Below are positions 7,638 through 12,651 of a stretch of DNA of 12,651 bases, in pieces. The translations under genes were made by a program, and so were the position numbers. The notes under the pieces are model-generated. The model saw only the letters and a program-made list of their open reading frames with translations, was not told the origin of the DNA and did not search any database. Position 1 is the stretch's first letter. Each line of letters starts with the position of its first letter. The stretch comes from CAYGAM01 sp964347915 (lineage in GTDB: Archaea > Thermoproteota > Nitrososphaeria > Nitrososphaerales > Nitrosopumilaceae), in the NCBI GenBank assembly GCA_964347915.1, contig CAYGAM010000060.1, positions 1 through 12,651 on the forward strand, written 5' to 3'.

Positions 7638-8746
7638 CGCACGGCCACCGTACTGTAAAAGTTATCCCTCTCTTTTGCCTCGTATCCTATCTGGCGTATT
7701 GAATCTATTATTCTCGCATCAGTGAGCTCTGTTGAGCGCGCCCCCGTGCAGGATACCACCTCTTCGCCGATAAGGGTTCCTCCAAAGTCGTCCGCTCCGT
7801 ACTGGAGCGCCAGCTGCGCCATTCCTACGCCGTTTGTAAGCCAGGACGACTGCAGGTGCGGTATCAGCCTGTCAAAGACAAGGCGTGATATGGCTATCAT
7901 CTTTAGCAGCTTGACGCCGCCGGCGCCGTACGGCCCCTCGTTTTGCATCGGCGTGTTGTTCGGCTCAAAGCTCCACGGTATGAATGCCATAAATCCGTGC
8001 GTCTTCTCCTGTAGCCTGGCAATCTTCTCAAAATGGTCGGCTGTGTCTTGGTGCGATTCCACATGGCCGTACATCATAGTAGCTGACGACGGCAGGCCCG
8101 CCTCATGCGACTCTTCCATTATCCTAAGCCACTGGGAGCTACTGATTTTTTTTGGGCTGATGATGCCCTTGACTTTGTCTGATAGTATCTCTGCTCCAGC
8201 TCCTGGCACCGACTGCAGTCCGGCCTCTTTTAGCCTGGACAGCACCTCGGCAGTGGAGCATTTTTCGATGCGAGATATCATGTCAATCTCTGACGGCGAA
8301 AGCCCGTGAACTCCGACTTTGGGAAACTTTGCCCGGATTCTGGCAAACGCCTCTTCATAGTACTCAATGCCGAGATCGGGATTGTGCCCTCCCTGTATGA
8401 GAACCTGCCTTATCCTAAACATTTCCCACGCGGTCCTTACCCTGGATTCTATCTCGTCCAAAGTCAGCGTGTAGGCGTCATCAGATCCCGGCGATTTGTA
8501 AAATGCGCAAAATCGACAGTCTGTAATGCAGACATTAGTATAGTTGAGAATGATATTGTTGACAAACGAGACCGACTTGCCGTAGCGCCTTCTTGCCATG
8601 TGCCCTGCTATCATTCCCATGATCTGAACCTCCTCTGATTCCAAGAGTCTCAAGCATCCGCTTCTGTCAGGACTGGTTCCTGCAAGTGCGTCTGCGAGCA
8701 AATCTCCTATATCGCTGGAGTAAACTTTCTGCACAATCTGGCTCAA
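7634..8746 (-). CDS. mqnC: Cyclic dehypoxanthine futalosine synthase (radical SAM)
   Basis: A 370-residue radical SAM enzyme that cyclises dehypoxanthine futalosine in the futalosine pathway to menaquinone. The [4Fe-4S] motif CxxxCxxC is at C73, C77 and C80 (NVCITDCRFCAFYKSPG). MqnC-type features follow: VLIQGGHNPDLGIEYYEE, VPGAGAEILSDKVKGIISPKK, TMMYGHVES, GFMAFIPWSFEPNNTPMQ and YGADDFGGTLIGEEVVS. The FIPWSFxPxNT and GAEILSD segments favour MqnC over the related F420 enzyme CofH. The start is TTG at 8746, since the frame has no ATG or GTG between an upstream in-frame stop and this point. An AT-rich element lies ~32 bp upstream. The gene converges on the UbiD-family gene with a 4-bp overlap (7634-7637), so its transcript must end inside that gene. 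Thaumarchaea are known to contain menaquinones, so the function fits. Confidence 0.94.
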   Translation of the reverse strand: MSQIVQKVYSSDIGDLLADALAGTSPDRSGCLRLLESEEVQIMGMIAGHMARRRYGKSVSFVNNIILNYTNVCITDCRFCAFYKSPGSDDAYTLTLDEIESRVRTAWEMFRIRQVLIQGGHNPDLGIEYYEEAFARIRAKFPKVGVHGLSPSEIDMISRIEKCSTAEVLSRLKEAGLQSVPGAGAEILSDKVKGIISPKKISSSQWLRIMEESHEAGLPSSATMMYGHVESHQDTADHFEKIARLQEKTHGFMAFIPWSFEPNNTPMQNEGPYGAGGVKLLKMIAISRLVFDRLIPHLQSSWLTNGVGMAQLALQYGADDFGGTLIGEEVVSCTGARSTELTDARIIDSIRQIGYEAKERDNFYSTVAVR

Positions 8747-8773
8747 ATTAACAATATTGATCGCCGCCGAATG

Positions 8774-8782
8774 TTATTTAAT
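8774..8782. promoter_or_regulatory. TATA-like element, possibly bidirectional
   Basis: TTATTTAAT (ATTAAATAA on the minus strand) is nearly symmetric. Its centre is ~32 bp before the TTG start of mqnC on the minus strand and ~26 bp before the ATG at 8804 on the plus strand. Both spacings fit archaeal promoters with short or absent leaders; the plus-strand spacing is the closer match. Confidence 0.5.
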
Positions 8783-8803
8783 TCTTGACAGCCGCTGCCG
8801 CGC

Positions 8804-8965
8804 ATGATCTTGCCTCTCTGCCAAGACACCGCAGGCAGGCTTTCTGCACAAGATGCGGATTCTGATTTTTGCGCGCAGAAAAACCAGATTCAGGCGACTG
8901 CTGCCTCTTTTGAGATTTGGCGGGATGCTGTCTTGCTTTATGACTGTGGTTCCGGGGACAAATGA
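8804..8965 (+). CDS. Small 53-residue ORF of unknown function
   Basis: I do not recognise this protein. ATG 8804 opens 53 codons ending in TGA at 8963-8965. The predicted product starts MILPLCQDTAGRL and ends LLYDCGSGDK. It is acidic and has cysteines at 6, 23 and 48 and no clear membrane segment. Support comes from context: a TATA-like element is centred 26 bp before the ATG, the right distance for a leaderless archaeal mRNA, and a T9 run begins 7 bp after the stop. Codon use is not unlike the neighbours. Against it, the ORF is short, and a 109-codon frame on the opposite strand covers the same DNA. It may instead be a small non-coding RNA of about 170-180 nt with a chance open frame. Confidence 0.38.
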   Translation: MILPLCQDTAGRLSAQDADSDFCAQKNQIQATAASFEIWRDAVLLYDCGSGDK

Positions 8966-8972
8966 CTGACTG

Positions 8973-8981
8973 TTTTTTTTT
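8973..8981 (+). terminator. T9 run, candidate archaeal terminator
   Basis: Nine consecutive Ts follow a GACTGACTG direct repeat, 7 bp after the stop of the small ORF. Archaeal RNA polymerase often ends transcription at such U-tracts without a hairpin. There is no strong stem upstream. It is the longest T run noticed in the window. Confidence 0.4.
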
Positions 8982-9083
8982 GCGCATTCAGACATGGTCA
9001 TGGCGCAAGGCCTGGGAATGCCGTGCGCAGCCGCCCTGAGGAATTTTCTGCATTGCCCGGATCCGGAAACCGCGCGCGCTTTT

Positions 9084-9095
9084 GGGCGGCCGCCC
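9084..9095. promoter_or_regulatory. Perfect 12-bp palindrome upstream of the shikimate promoter
   Basis: GGGCGGCCGCCC is a perfect inverted repeat, ending about 15 bp before the TATA element of aroA'. That position suits binding of a dimeric regulator. It could also be chance in a locally very GC-rich stretch; no second copy was seen elsewhere in the window. Confidence 0.25.
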
Positions 9096-9110
9096 GCGCC
9101 CATACTAGGT

Positions 9111-9120
9111 ATTTTTTAAT
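9111..9120 (+). promoter_or_regulatory. TATA box of the shikimate cluster
   Basis: ATTTTTTAAT is a sharp AT-rich island in GC-rich DNA, centred ~28 bp before the ATG at 9144. The spacing supports that ATG as the start of a leaderless or nearly leaderless transcript, rather than the GTG at 9126, which lies too close to the element. Confidence 0.65.
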
Positions 9121-9143
9121 AGGGTGTGAGAGGGATTCATGCC

Positions 9144-9926
9144 ATGGTAACTGGATGCCAGGTAAGACTGAGCCGGATTATGCGGGACGGCAAAATGCTC
9201 TGCATCCCAATGGACCACGGCATCTCAAACGGCCCGATTCGGGGGCTGGAAGATCCGCATTCAATAATATACTCGTGCCAGGAAAGCGGCATCTCCAGCG
9301 TCATCATAAACAAAGGCATAATCTCTACCATGCCCAGGCCTTCTTCGATAGGAATCTTAATGCACATATCTAGCAGCACCTCGCTTTCCGTATCGCCGAA
9401 CCGGAAGATGATTACCGGTACGGTGAAAGAGGCAGTGCGCCTTGGCGCAGACGGAATATCAGTCCATATCAATATGGGGGGCAAAGAGGAGCCTGAAATG
9501 CTGCAGCAGCTGGGCGAGGTCTCTGACGAGTGCCGATCTTGGGAAATGCCGCTTTTGGCCATGATGTATCCGCGCGGAGAAAACATCAAAAATCCGCACG
9601 ACCCTGACATCGTCGCGCATGTTGCGCGCGCGGGCGCAGAGTGCGGCGCCGATATTGTAAAAACAGTCTATACCGGAGATGCAGATTCTTTTTCCAGAGT
9701 AGTGCGATCGACTCCTGTACCGGTAGTAATAGCAGGCGGGCCCAAATCTGATACTGACATGGACGTGCTCTGCATGACGGCGGATGCAGTCAAGGCCGGA
9801 GCCTGCGGAGTGACATTCGGCAGAAACATTTTTGCCCACGCCAGCCCGCCTCAGATGGCGAGGGCGCTAGCGGACATAATATACAAAGGCAAACCGCCTG
9901 AGGAGGCTGCGCTGAGAATTGGCTAA
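9144..9926 (+). CDS. aroA': 2-amino-3,7-dideoxy-D-threo-hept-6-ulosonate (ADH) synthase
   Basis: A 260-residue class I aldolase-like TIM barrel that makes ADH, the first committed precursor of aromatic amino acids in archaea lacking DAHP synthase. It acts on aspartate semialdehyde and a deoxyketohexose phosphate. The protein aligns by eye along its length with the Methanocaldococcus enzyme MJ0400. Likely active-site residues are D24 (IPMDHGISNGPI), Y142 (LLAMMYPRGENIKNPHDP) and the Schiff-base K173 (ADIVKTVYTGDADSF). The Y-to-K distance of 31 residues matches that of MJ0400 as I recall it. VIAGGPK and GVTFGRNIFAH form the phosphate-binding end. Start: ATG 9144 fits the TATA spacing; GTG 9126 in the same frame would add six residues. 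It overlaps the next gene by 8 bp and leads the cluster, so the three aro genes are probably expressed together. Confidence 0.97.
   Translation: MVTGCQVRLSRIMRDGKMLCIPMDHGISNGPIRGLEDPHSIIYSCQESGISSVIINKGIISTMPRPSSIGILMHISSSTSLSVSPNRKMITGTVKEAVRLGADGISVHINMGGKEEPEMLQQLGEVSDECRSWEMPLLAMMYPRGENIKNPHDPDIVAHVARAGAECGADIVKTVYTGDADSFSRVVRSTPVPVVIAGGPKSDTDMDVLCMTADAVKAGACGVTFGRNIFAHASPPQMARALADIIYKGKPPEEAALRIG
9900..9906 (+). promoter_or_regulatory. Shine-Dalgarno-like GAGGAGG deciding the aroB' start
   Basis: GAGGAGG lies inside the end of aroA', 12 bp before TTG 9919 and 27 bp before the alternative ATG 9934. The spacing is slightly long for TTG but too long for ATG, so it favours the TTG start. 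It fits re-initiation on a polycistronic mRNA, in contrast to the leaderless first gene. Confidence 0.5.
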
Positions 9927-10959
9927 GGAAAAGATGCTCATTGTAGAGCCGCAAGTTTCCCAGGATGCCCTGCCGGAATTTCTAAGCAGGCTGGCAGACG
10001 AGGGAATCAGGACAGTGTATGCGGATCCCGGCGCGGTCGGCAGCACCGGGCTTGCGACAATGCATCCGTCAAGCTCTGCAGACTATGCCATAGGCGAGGC
10101 GCAGGGAGCAAAGAAAAAGGGCAGAATATTTCAGATCCTCTCCAATGCAGACATTGACCGCATGATGCGCGAGGCTCAGACAGGCCTTGATTTTGTCGTA
10201 GCAGAGGTAAAAGACTGGAAGATAATTCCGCTGGAAAACATTGTTGCCAAAATCCGCAAGCTGGACGCAATGGTGTTTGCCGTATCTCAAAGTCCTGCCG
10301 AAGTCAGGAAAATGTTCTCAATACTTGAGGTGGGAGTCGACGGCGTGATATTTAGGACATCGTCAATCGACGAGGTGAGGGAAGCTCAGGTGTACATGGG
10401 AACAGCCTCGCTGAAGCTGGTTCCTGCCAGGGTGGTGGAGATAAGAGAGGCCGGCGACGGCGAGCGCGTCTGCGTGGATACTGCATCAATGCTGAGCCTG
10501 GGAGAGGGCATGCTGATAGGCAGCCGATCCAACTTTCTGTTTCTGGTTCACAACGAATCCGTCGGCTCGTCGTTTACGTCGCCTCGTCCGTTTCGAGTCA
10601 ATGCAGGCGCAGTGCACTGCTATACTATACTGCCAGACGGCAAGACAAACTATCTCTCGGAACTGGAGACCGGATCCGAGGTCTTGATTGCAAATACCAA
10701 AGGCGGCGTGCGCCGCGCAACAGTCGGGCGCTCAAAGATAGAACGGCGCCCAATGCTTGTGATAAAGGCAGAGGCCGGCAGCGAGGCGGGCGGAATAATA
10801 GCCCAGGATGCCGAGACTATACGGTTTGTCAGGCCGGACGGCGATCTGGTCTCTGTTACGCATCTCAAAGTGGGAGACAGCATACTGGCGTACTCAAAGC
10901 CTGCTGCAGGAAGGCACTTTGGAATGGAAGTGTCGGACGAGTACATTTTGGAGAAATGA
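9919..10959 (+). CDS. aroB': 3-dehydroquinate synthase, type II (archaeal)
   Basis: A 346-residue cytoplasmic enzyme that converts ADH to 3-dehydroquinate by NAD-dependent oxidative deamination and cyclisation, replacing bacterial AroB. Family landmarks run throughout: VKDWKIIPLENIVAKI, SILEVGVDGVIF, GDGERVCVDTASMLSLGEGMLIGSRSNFLFLVHNES, SPRPFRVNAGAVHCY, TNYLSELETGSEVLI, VGRSKIERRPMLVIKAEA, NAETIR-like QDAETIRFV and the C-terminal GRHFGMEVSDEYILEK. The N-terminal ~80 residues are more variable, as usual. TTG 9919 is preferred as start: it follows an in-frame stop (TGA 9913-9915), has an upstream GAGGAGG, and gives the N-terminal length expected from thaumarchaeal relatives. ATG 9934 would remove five residues. 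It overlaps aroA' by 8 bp and aroD by 4 bp (ATGA), indicating translational coupling. Confidence 0.96.
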   Translation: MAKEKMLIVEPQVSQDALPEFLSRLADEGIRTVYADPGAVGSTGLATMHPSSSADYAIGEAQGAKKKGRIFQILSNADIDRMMREAQTGLDFVVAEVKDWKIIPLENIVAKIRKLDAMVFAVSQSPAEVRKMFSILEVGVDGVIFRTSSIDEVREAQVYMGTASLKLVPARVVEIREAGDGERVCVDTASMLSLGEGMLIGSRSNFLFLVHNESVGSSFTSPRPFRVNAGAVHCYTILPDGKTNYLSELETGSEVLIANTKGGVRRATVGRSKIERRPMLVIKAEAGSEAGGIIAQDAETIRFVRPDGDLVSVTHLKVGDSILAYSKPAAGRHFGMEVSDEYILEK

Positions 10960-11648
10960 AATACACAACATGCGTTGTCATACCGTGCAGCACGCCGGCC
11001 GGCACGCTTGATGATCTAAAGCTGACTCTTCGCAGATCAAGGTATGCCGAACTGCGCCTTGATTTTATGGATCCGGATTCTGTGGAAGAGACTATATCAA
11101 AATGCAAAAGATATCTCAAGCGCACCGTGTGCACTCTCCGTCCTAAAACTGAAGGCGGACGCTTTGCCGCGTCAGAGCGCAAAAGAGTCAGCCTGCTGCG
11201 CAGCATATACGAGTACGGGCCGCATTTTTTGGATATTGAGTACAATACGCTGCACCGCCGACGCGGCATGATTGACGGCTTTGAGAATGAAAAAATTCTT
11301 GTATCGTGGCATGATTTTGCCAAGACGCCTGGCGCAGCATTGCTTGCAAGAAAATTTCAAAAAATGAGAGAATACTCGCCGAATGTAAAGATCGTCACAA
11401 CTGCAGCAGGACCGGATGATTTGCCAAAAGTGCTCGCGCTGTACGGCATCAGAAAGGACGCAAATCTTGTTGCGTTTTGCATGGGCAATATTGGCAGAAT
11501 ATCGCGCCTGGTTTCGCTGTACTTGGGCGCGCCGTTCATGTATGCTTCGATGGGAAAGCCGGTGGCTCCGGGACAGTACAGCATGGATGAAATTGACGCG
11601 CTGGCCCTCCGCAACAGCCGAAAGCATTCAAAAAGCATATTAGACTAG
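10956..11648 (+). CDS. aroD: 3-dehydroquinate dehydratase, type I
   Basis: A 230-residue class I dehydroquinase that dehydrates 3-dehydroquinate to 3-dehydroshikimate through a Schiff base. The substrate motif ELRLD (32-36) and the catalytic set E95 (FLDIEYN), H119 (LVSWHDF) and K145 (VKIVTTA) are all present, in the order and context of the family. GNIGRISR (178-184) and APGQ (204-207) supply the substrate-binding Arg and Gln. Length is normal for the archaeal form. The ATG overlaps the aroB' stop as ATGA, with GGAG two bases before it, so translation probably depends on coupling. The next shikimate gene, aroE, does not follow; a ferritin-like gene does. The C-terminal coding end carries a possible promoter for that gene. 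Confidence 0.96.
   Translation: MKYTTCVVIPCSTPAGTLDDLKLTLRRSRYAELRLDFMDPDSVEETISKCKRYLKRTVCTLRPKTEGGRFAASERKRVSLLRSIYEYGPHFLDIEYNTLHRRRGMIDGFENEKILVSWHDFAKTPGAALLARKFQKMREYSPNVKIVTTAAGPDDLPKVLALYGIRKDANLVAFCMGNIGRISRLVSLYLGAPFMYASMGKPVAPGQYSMDEIDALALRNSRKHSKSILD
11633..11642 (+). promoter_or_regulatory. Candidate internal TATA element for the Dps-like gene
   Basis: AAGCATATTA lies within the last codons of aroD, centred ~28 bp before ATG 11666. No Shine-Dalgarno sequence precedes that ATG, so a separate leaderless transcript is plausible. It would let the ferritin respond to iron or oxidative stress apart from the aro genes. The match to a TATA box is modest. Confidence 0.35.
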
Positions 11649-11665
11649 AATGCAGTGAATGCAGC

Positions 11666-12250
11666 ATGGCAAGAGCCAAAAAAGTCAGCGTAGTGGGCGT
11701 CAAGGTGCTGAAGCAAAACGGCGTTGATGTTGACGAACTGATAAAGGCTCTGGTGGACAACGCCGCAGTCGAGTTTGCCGCATACTATTACTTTACAAAC
11801 CTGCGCTCATTCTGCACTGGAATGGAGGGCGAGGGAATAAAGGGCGTAATTGAGGACGCCCGTCTGGAAGATTTGAGCCATTTTGAATCTTGCATTGATC
11901 GGATATACCAGCTTGGAGGCGAGTTTCCAAAGGACCTGCACAAGTTTGTCGACATGGCGGGCGCGGAGTTTCTGCAGTCGGACAGAAAAACTACGCTGAA
12001 TGAAATTTTGGACAAGTGCCTCAGAGCAGAGCAGGGCGCCATCGTAAACTGGAACCGGGTGTGCCAGATGACGCACGGCAAGGATCCGATGACGTATGAG
12101 ATTGCCGCGCACATTCTTGCAGAAGAGATCGAGCACGAGTCGTGGTTTTTGGAGATCTTGCACGGAAGGCCGTCGGGGCATATGCGCAGGCGGTACTCTG
12201 GAGAGCGTCCGCATACTAGCAAGCACTCGCGCGCGCTGGGAAATCTCTGA
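11666..12250 (+). CDS. Dps-like (DPSL) ferritin-family protein
   Basis: A 194-residue four-helix-bundle ferritin-like protein, probably a cage that oxidises and stores iron and consumes peroxide. Di-iron ligand candidates are E36 (AAVEFAAYYYF), E68/D69 with H72 (RLEDLSHFE), E122 (RAEQGAIVNW), and E154 with H157 (AEEIEHESW, an ExxH). The pattern fits the archaeal Dps-like branch with a bacterioferritin-type centre rather than true Dps, whose sites lie between subunits. Cysteines are at 50, 76, 118 and 133; DPSL proteins often have a conserved pair, but I cannot assign which here. The tail (RPSGHMRRRYSGERPHTSKH) is basic and, from memory, conserved in thaumarchaeal homologues; DNA binding is speculative. 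It lies 17 bp after aroD and may be co-transcribed or use its own promoter. It ends 2 bp from the stop of the convergent membrane gene. Confidence 0.9.
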   Translation: MARAKKVSVVGVKVLKQNGVDVDELIKALVDNAAVEFAAYYYFTNLRSFCTGMEGEGIKGVIEDARLEDLSHFESCIDRIYQLGGEFPKDLHKFVDMAGAEFLQSDRKTTLNEILDKCLRAEQGAIVNWNRVCQMTHGKDPMTYEIAAHILAEEIEHESWFLEILHGRPSGHMRRRYSGERPHTSKHSRALGNL

Positions 12251-12252
12251 TT

Positions 12253-12615
12253 CTATTGAAATGCCTTGACGGCCTTGAGAATGGCCGACACGGCGAATAT
12301 GTACACTAGAAACGCCAGAGTTTCCGATGCCAGCGACGCCATGTACGGCTCCATGCCGTATTCCAGAAAATAGTACATGGACAGCCACCTGACTGCAAGG
12401 TATATGATCTCGCCGACGCTCATGGACGATGCAATTTTTGCAAGCTCTTTTCTGACACTGCCTCTGTCCATCTGCCTGTACCTGATTCGGTTGTCCTTGT
12501 ACAGCGCCGTTATGAACACGCCAAAGAATGCCGCGTATCCTGCAAGAATTGTGATGCTGGTGTTGATGTGGCTTTCGTAGCCGGCCATCATCTGCGCGTA
12601 AGCGTTTAGGGGCAC
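12253..12615 (-). CDS. Small membrane protein of unknown function, possibly 5'-truncated
   Basis: I do not recognise the family. From GTG 12615 the product has 120 residues and three hydrophobic segments: ~19-39 (ITILAGYAAFFGVFITAL), ~65-84 (EIIYLAVRWLSMYYF) and ~93-115 (LAFLVYIFAVSAILKAV). A basic loop (YKDNRIRYRQMDRGSVRKEL) separates the first two and would lie in the cytoplasm by the positive-inside rule. Alternative starts are ATG 12591 and ATG 12588, which would leave just enough before helix 1. The frame also stays open from 12615 to the right edge with no stop, so the true start may lie outside the window. It converges on the Dps-like gene with 2 bp between stops and no room for a terminator. 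Confidence 0.65.
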   Translation of the reverse strand: MPLNAYAQMMAGYESHINTSITILAGYAAFFGVFITALYKDNRIRYRQMDRGSVRKELAKIASSMSVGEIIYLAVRWLSMYYFLEYGMEPYMASLASETLAFLVYIFAVSAILKAVKAFQ

Positions 12616-12651
12616 TGCTGAGCAGTATGCGCAGAAAAGTGCTCTACCAGC

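Larger units (their letters stand above)
8747..9143. other. 397-bp region between divergent mqnC and the shikimate cluster
   Basis: This is the longest stretch without a conserved gene. Left to right it holds a TATA-like element (8774-8782), a 53-codon ORF on the plus strand (8804-8965), a T9 run (8973-8981), a 41-codon GC-rich ORF (8994-9119, doubtful), a 12-bp palindrome (9084-9095) and the TATA element of aroA' (9111-9120). No tRNA-like cloverleaf was found by eye. Confidence 0.75.

Noticed and set aside
7722..8638. Two plus-strand ORFs (195 and 110 codons) opposite mqnC
   Set aside because: Both are antisense to a clearly conserved radical SAM gene and show no domain features.
8774..9103. 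109-codon highly basic minus-strand ORF between mqnC and aroA'
   Set aside because: No recognisable domain; its ATG has the nearest AT-rich element only ~10 bp upstream, too close for a TATA box. The plus-strand 53-codon ORF has better signals.
8994..9119. 41-codon plus-strand ORF (starts MVMAQGLGMPCAAAL)
   Set aside because: It runs through the palindrome and the aroA' TATA box, and the T9 run upstream is at the wrong distance for a promoter.

Overview
The window looks like chromosomal DNA of an ammonia-oxidising-type thaumarchaeon (Nitrososphaerota). The evidence is the archaeal shikimate entry route (ADH synthase and type II dehydroquinate synthase, followed by type I dehydroquinase), a Dps-like ferritin with the group's typical C-terminal tail, a futalosine-pathway MqnC, leaderless-type promoters, and a giant secreted protein ending in a CFI-box C-terminal module. 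By eye the base composition is near half G+C or slightly above. That is far from the AT-rich open-ocean Nitrosopumilus genomes and nearer to lineages such as Cenarchaeum or Nitrososphaera. This placement is an inference from composition and protein resemblance; no marker RNA gene is present.

Layout. (1) 1-36: an almost pure poly-C tract at the left edge. (2) 77-6016 (+): one 1979-residue surface protein. It has a signal peptide, three ~313-aa tandem repeats (each of three subdomains), a seven-bladed LVIVD-type beta-propeller, a Big_5-like domain, a cadherin-like Ig domain, another Big_5-like domain, a polyglycine hinge, a Cys-paired domain, a Pro/Glu/Ala stalk, and a CFI-box with a C-terminal membrane segment. 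(3) 6195-7637 (+) UbiD-family decarboxylase and 7634-8746 (-) mqnC. These converge with interlocked stop codons and may both serve menaquinone synthesis. (4) 8747-9143: a ~400-bp region between divergent genes. It holds a TATA element that could serve both directions, a 53-codon small ORF ending just before a T9 run, a GC palindrome and the shikimate promoter. (5) 9144-11648 (+): aroA'-aroB'-aroD, overlapping by 8 and 4 bp, a translationally coupled cluster for the first three steps from the archaeal precursors to 3-dehydroshikimate. (6) 11666-12250 (+): Dps-like ferritin, 17 bp downstream, with its own possible promoter inside the end of aroD. (7) 12253-12615 (-): a small three-helix membrane protein whose frame stays open to the right edge.

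The right two thirds is compact housekeeping DNA: cofactor and quinone synthesis, aromatic amino acid precursors and iron/oxidative protection. The most unusual part is the surface protein. It shows recent internal duplication of propeller DNA, one cysteine pair per large repeat, and glycosylation sequons built into repeated positions. The small ORF at 8804-8965 is the best candidate for an overlooked gene.
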